64,000 nucleotides of DNA from Alphaproteobacteria bacterium (GTDB lineage: Bacteria > Pseudomonadota > Alphaproteobacteria > Reyranellales > Reyranellaceae): the NCBI GenBank assembly GCA_019635875.1, contig JAHBYP010000001.1, positions 682,001 to 746,000 of the forward strand. The letters are read 5' to 3'. The notes beneath the pieces were generated by a model. It worked only from the letters and a program-made list of their open reading frames with translations, was not told the DNA's origin and made no database searches. How positions within the stretch are numbered: the stretch's first letter is position 1; each line of letters opens with the position of its first letter. This document shows positions 61,812-64,000 of the stretch, in pieces. A program made the translations under genes and the position numbers.

Positions 61812-62084
61812 TCAGGCGATGAGGTCGCGGTACTCGGGGTGGCGCCGGATGACGTTGGCGTAGAAGCCGCAAAGCGGCCGCACCCTGCGGCCCGAGGCGC
61901 GGATCAGCTCGAGCGAACCCAGCACCAGCTTCGTGCCGATGCCGCGGCCCTCGAGCGCACGCGGCACCTCGGTATGCGGCACGACAAGCACGTCGCCCAT
62001 CGCCCGATAGTCGACGAAGGCGATGGCGCCCTCGACGTCCATCTCGAAGCGGTTGCGTGCGGGATTGTCGACGACCTGGGACAT
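61812..62084 (-). CDS. Small GNAT-type N-acetyltransferase
   Basis: 90 residues, the short acetyltransferase form (NATD1/YjdJ-like): NRFEMDVEGAIAFVDYRAMG, TEVPRALEGRGIGTKLVLGS with the acetyl-CoA pyrophosphate loop RGIGT, and a final RPLCGFYANVIRRHPEYRDL. Acceptor unknown. Stands alone between convergent and same-strand neighbours. Confidence 0.9.
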   Translation of the reverse strand: MSQVVDNPARNRFEMDVEGAIAFVDYRAMGDVLVVPHTEVPRALEGRGIGTKLVLGSLELIRASGRRVRPLCGFYANVIRRHPEYRDLIA

Positions 62085-62135
62085 GATTGGCCAATGCCGC
62101 GTGCCGGCGAAGGTTGCTGGAGCGCTAGGGATTCA

Positions 62136-62696
62136 CTAGACCGCCGTCTCGAGGATCTCGCAGTTGGCGAATTTGTGGCTGGTCCAGTGGAAGAAGAAGG
62201 CGCTGTGGCCGACCACGGCGATGCGCTGCTCTGGGCGTGCCCGCAGCCAGTCGCGGAACTGCGCGATGCGGCTGTGCACGACGTCGAGCGGCTCCTGCGG
62301 GATGCCGTTGTCGTCGACGTCCTCGCAATGCCACCACGGATCGCCGATATGGTCGAAACACAGGCCGGGGAAGTCGGCGGCCAGCAGCTTCGGCGAGCGG
62401 CCGATGTCGCAGCTCGCGGTGACGCGCTCGCGATGCAGGCACTCGATCACCAGCGGATGCGACTCGCCGAACAGCCCGCGCGCGGTCTGCAGCGCACGGG
62501 TGAAGGGGGTGGTGACCACCAGCTCGGCCTTGAGCGCCAGCGCCTTTTCGCGCGCCTGGGCGACCTGGGTCTCGCCGATGGGGGACAACGGGGCGTCGAT
62601 CAGCCAGGGATCGACCTGGGTCCTGGCGTAGATCGCGTTGAAGGTCGATTCGCCGTGGCGGATGAGGAAAACGGACTTCATGGAGGGCCGGGACAT
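62136..62696 (-). CDS. Histidine phosphatase family protein
   Basis: 186 residues. The phosphohistidine motif is FLIRHGESTFNA near the start, a second catalytic His is in VVGHSAFFFHW, and TTPFTRALQTA supplies the Arg. Members dephosphorylate small metabolites or proteins. The ATG chosen gives MSRPSMKSVFL; the ATG five codons later is also possible. It follows the dipeptide-type permease gene by four bases and may be co-transcribed. Confidence 0.88.
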   Translation of the reverse strand: MSRPSMKSVFLIRHGESTFNAIYARTQVDPWLIDAPLSPIGETQVAQAREKALALKAELVVTTPFTRALQTARGLFGESHPLVIECLHRERVTASCDIGRSPKLLAADFPGLCFDHIGDPWWHCEDVDDNGIPQEPLDVVHSRIAQFRDWLRARPEQRIAVVGHSAFFFHWTSHKFANCEILETAV

Positions 62697-62700
62697 AGGC

Positions 62701-63588
62701 CTATCGCGACTTGGGATCAAGTGCGTCACGAAGTCCGTCGCCCAGCAGGTTGAACGACAGGACGGCGAGGAAGATCGCCACGCCGGGCCAGATCGCCATC
62801 CACGGCGCGTTGGTCAGGAAGCGCTGCGCGGTGTTGAGCATCGAGCCCCAGGACGGCGCCGGCGGCTGCTGGCCCAGGCCGAGGAAGGACAGCGCCGCCT
62901 CGGCGATGATGGCCGTCGCGATCGCCAGGGTCGCCTGCACCAGCAGGGCCGGCAGGATGTTGGGCAGGATGTGCCGGAAGGCTATGCGCCAGCGCGGATT
63001 GCCCACGGCGGCGGCGGCCTCGATGTAGTCCTCGACCTTCACCGCCATCACCTGGCCGCGGGTCAGCCGGATGAAGATCGGCGTGGCGGTGATGCCGATG
63101 GCGATCATGGCGTTGCCCAGCGAGGGGCCGAGGAAGGCAGCCAGCGCGATCGCCAGGATCAGGAACGGCGTGGCCAGCATGGCGTCGGTGATGCGGCTGA
63201 TCAGGGCGTCGATCCAGCCGCCGATATAGCCGGCGGCGACGCCCAGCGGCACGCCGATGCCCAGCGCGATGCTGACCGAGATCAGCCCGGCCGACAGCGA
63301 GGCGCGCGCGCCGAAGATGATGCGGCTGAGCACGTCGCGGCCGACCTCGTCGGTGCCCAGCCAGTAGAGCTCCGAGGGCGGCTTGCGCACCGCCGACCAG
63401 CTCTGCTTGATCGGATCGTGCGGCGCGATCCACGGCGCCAGGATCGCCACCGCGACCATGACGCCGACCACGCCCAACCCGAGCATGGCGCCCTTGCGCC
63501 GCTTCAGGCGCCGCCAGGCGCGCCGGCCGGGACTTTCGATGGTCTCGGGGCGGCTCTCGACGGTATCGGTGGCGGTGACGACGGCCAT
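62701..63588 (-). CDS. ABC transporter permease, DppC/OppC family
   Basis: 295 residues. N-terminal polar segment, then helix GAMLGLGVVGVMVAVAILAP, the conserved HDPIKQSWSAVRKPPSELYW and LGTDEVGRDVLSRIIFGARA, the EAA loop EAAAAVGNPRWRIAFRHIL and a C-terminal LSFNLLGDGLRDALDPK. It forms the inner-membrane channel with a DppB-type partner whose 3' end lies at the window edge. Peptides, nickel or other solutes are possible. Confidence 0.93.
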   Translation of the reverse strand: MAVVTATDTVESRPETIESPGRRAWRRLKRRKGAMLGLGVVGVMVAVAILAPWIAPHDPIKQSWSAVRKPPSELYWLGTDEVGRDVLSRIIFGARASLSAGLISVSIALGIGVPLGVAAGYIGGWIDALISRITDAMLATPFLILAIALAAFLGPSLGNAMIAIGITATPIFIRLTRGQVMAVKVEDYIEAAAAVGNPRWRIAFRHILPNILPALLVQATLAIATAIIAEAALSFLGLGQQPPAPSWGSMLNTAQRFLTNAPWMAIWPGVAIFLAVLSFNLLGDGLRDALDPKSR

Positions 63589-63627
63589 CAGCGAGACCCC
63601 GTCATCGACGCTGTCAGGCCTACCCTG

Positions 63628-63761
63628 GTCTTACCTTCCCCCGGAGGGGGAAGGTGCCCGAAGGGCGGATGGGGGATGTCGAAGACGAATACGGGAGTCC
63701 GTCTTCGACATCCCCCATCCGGCGCTCCGCGCCACCTTCCCCCTCCGGGGGAAGGTAAGAC
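63628..63761. repeat. Large inverted repeat, family B
   Basis: Outer arms GTCTTACCTTCCCCCGGAGG and its complement, inner arms GGATGGGGGATGTCGAAGAC and its complement, around a centre of ~15 bases. Each outer arm is itself nearly palindromic. A truncated third unit follows at 63784-63803. It lies between the two permease genes of one presumed operon and could form a strong RNA stem there. Confidence 0.85.
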
Positions 63762-63783
63762 AAAGGTCAAATGCGATCGTTCT

Positions 63784-63803
63784 GCCCCTCCGGGGGAAGG
63801 CAA
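63784..63803. repeat. Truncated family B unit
   Basis: GCCCCTCCGGGGGAAGG followed by CAAG, one arm only, just after the large inverted repeat. It suggests repeated duplication and decay of the unit here. Confidence 0.55.
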
Positions 63804-63827
63804 GATGAACTCGGTCGGCATCGAGCC

Positions 63828-64000
63828 CTAGCCCCTCAGCCGCGGGTTGGCCAGCACGTAGGCGATGTCGGCCAGCAGGTTGAGCGCGATGTAGGTGGTG
63901 GCGGTGACCAGCACGACGCCCTGCACCACGGCGTAGTCGCGGTTGAACACGGCGTCGACAATCAGCTTGCCGAAGCCGGGGATGGTGAAGATCTGCTCGG
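63828..64000 (-). CDS. ABC transporter permease, DppB/OppB family (5' partial at window edge)
   Basis: Only the last 57 residues are present: segment FTIPGFGKLIVDAVFNRDYA, then VVQGVVLVTATTYIALNLLA and the family ending LANPRLRG before TAG. It pairs with the downstream DppC-type permease. The rest lies beyond the window. Confidence 0.9.
   Translation of the reverse strand, partial: EQIFTIPGFGKLIVDAVFNRDYAVVQGVVLVTATTYIALNLLADIAYVLANPRLRG

Overview
The window is chromosomal DNA from a GC-rich alphaproteobacterium. Evidence: strong third-position GC bias, class I lysyl-tRNA synthetase (lysK), a CIRCE-controlled groESL operon, a usg-family gene, the cysG-DUF2849-cysI-DUF934 sulfite-reduction cluster, and D-tartrate dehydratase and liv-type transporters of the kind common in Rhizobiales and Rhodospirillales. 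A Reyranella- or Bradyrhizobium-like soil bacterium is an inference; no rRNA or other strong taxonomic marker is present. I see no tRNA, rRNA, CRISPR array, insertion sequence, integrase or phage gene. This looks like ordinary chromosome with a catabolic and transport flavour.

Layout. 1-5.3 kb: end of a branched-chain amino acid-type ABC transporter (permease-ATPase fusion, then LivF), a TauE-like permease, a D(-)-tartrate dehydratase-like enzyme, a tiny unknown ORF, a methyltransferase and a MAPEG protein. 5.3-12 kb: an 1172-residue flavoprotein that joins NfnB-like and NfnA-like modules in one chain, Kup potassium transporter, and a caspase-like (C13) lipoprotein. 12-16 kb: molybdate transporter modABC, divergent from a TauE-like permease and a one-domain ModE regulator, with a ModE-like box between. 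16-20.5 kb: type III polyketide synthase, ICMT-type methyltransferase and MFS exporter in one overlapping operon, with a convergent MATE exporter. 20.5-27.5 kb: cupin, HpcH/HpaI aldolase whose frame runs through the cupin on the other strand, siroheme/sulfite reductase operon, nitronate monooxygenase-like protein, TspO, Usg. 27.7-33.8 kb: CIRCE-groES-groEL, a 7TMR-DISM sensor kinase with a response regulator, MarR, NUDIX. 33.7-41 kb: an unknown protein-DUF1330-sulfurtransferase group, small secreted protein, AEC transporter, MscL, DinG-like helicase. 41-46.7 kb: SPFH protein, small membrane proteins, lysK, TauD-like dioxygenase.

46.9-54.4 kb is the most operon-like accessory region: a Tat-exported nitroreductase-fold protein with MarR, then a six-gene catabolic operon (Rieske dioxygenase alpha and beta, crotonase, SDR, TetR, acyl-CoA ligase). 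That operon starts at a 52-bp perfect palindrome which overlaps its promoter and Shine-Dalgarno sequence. 54.4-64 kb: class IV aminotransferase, LLM flavin monooxygenase, LuxR regulator, GAF/PAS sensor kinase, divergent LysR / PNPOx-like plus GFA pair, GNAT, histidine phosphatase, and the end of a dipeptide/nickel-type ABC permease pair.

Three families of palindromic intergenic repeats sit mostly at gene 3' ends. One family (arms of the type CTGTCATTCCGAG) has four full copies and one half copy; the half copy lies exactly where the aldolase gene lost its stop codon. A 60-bp direct repeat carrying a TTGACG-N17-TAGNNT promoter precedes both a small membrane protein gene and lysK.
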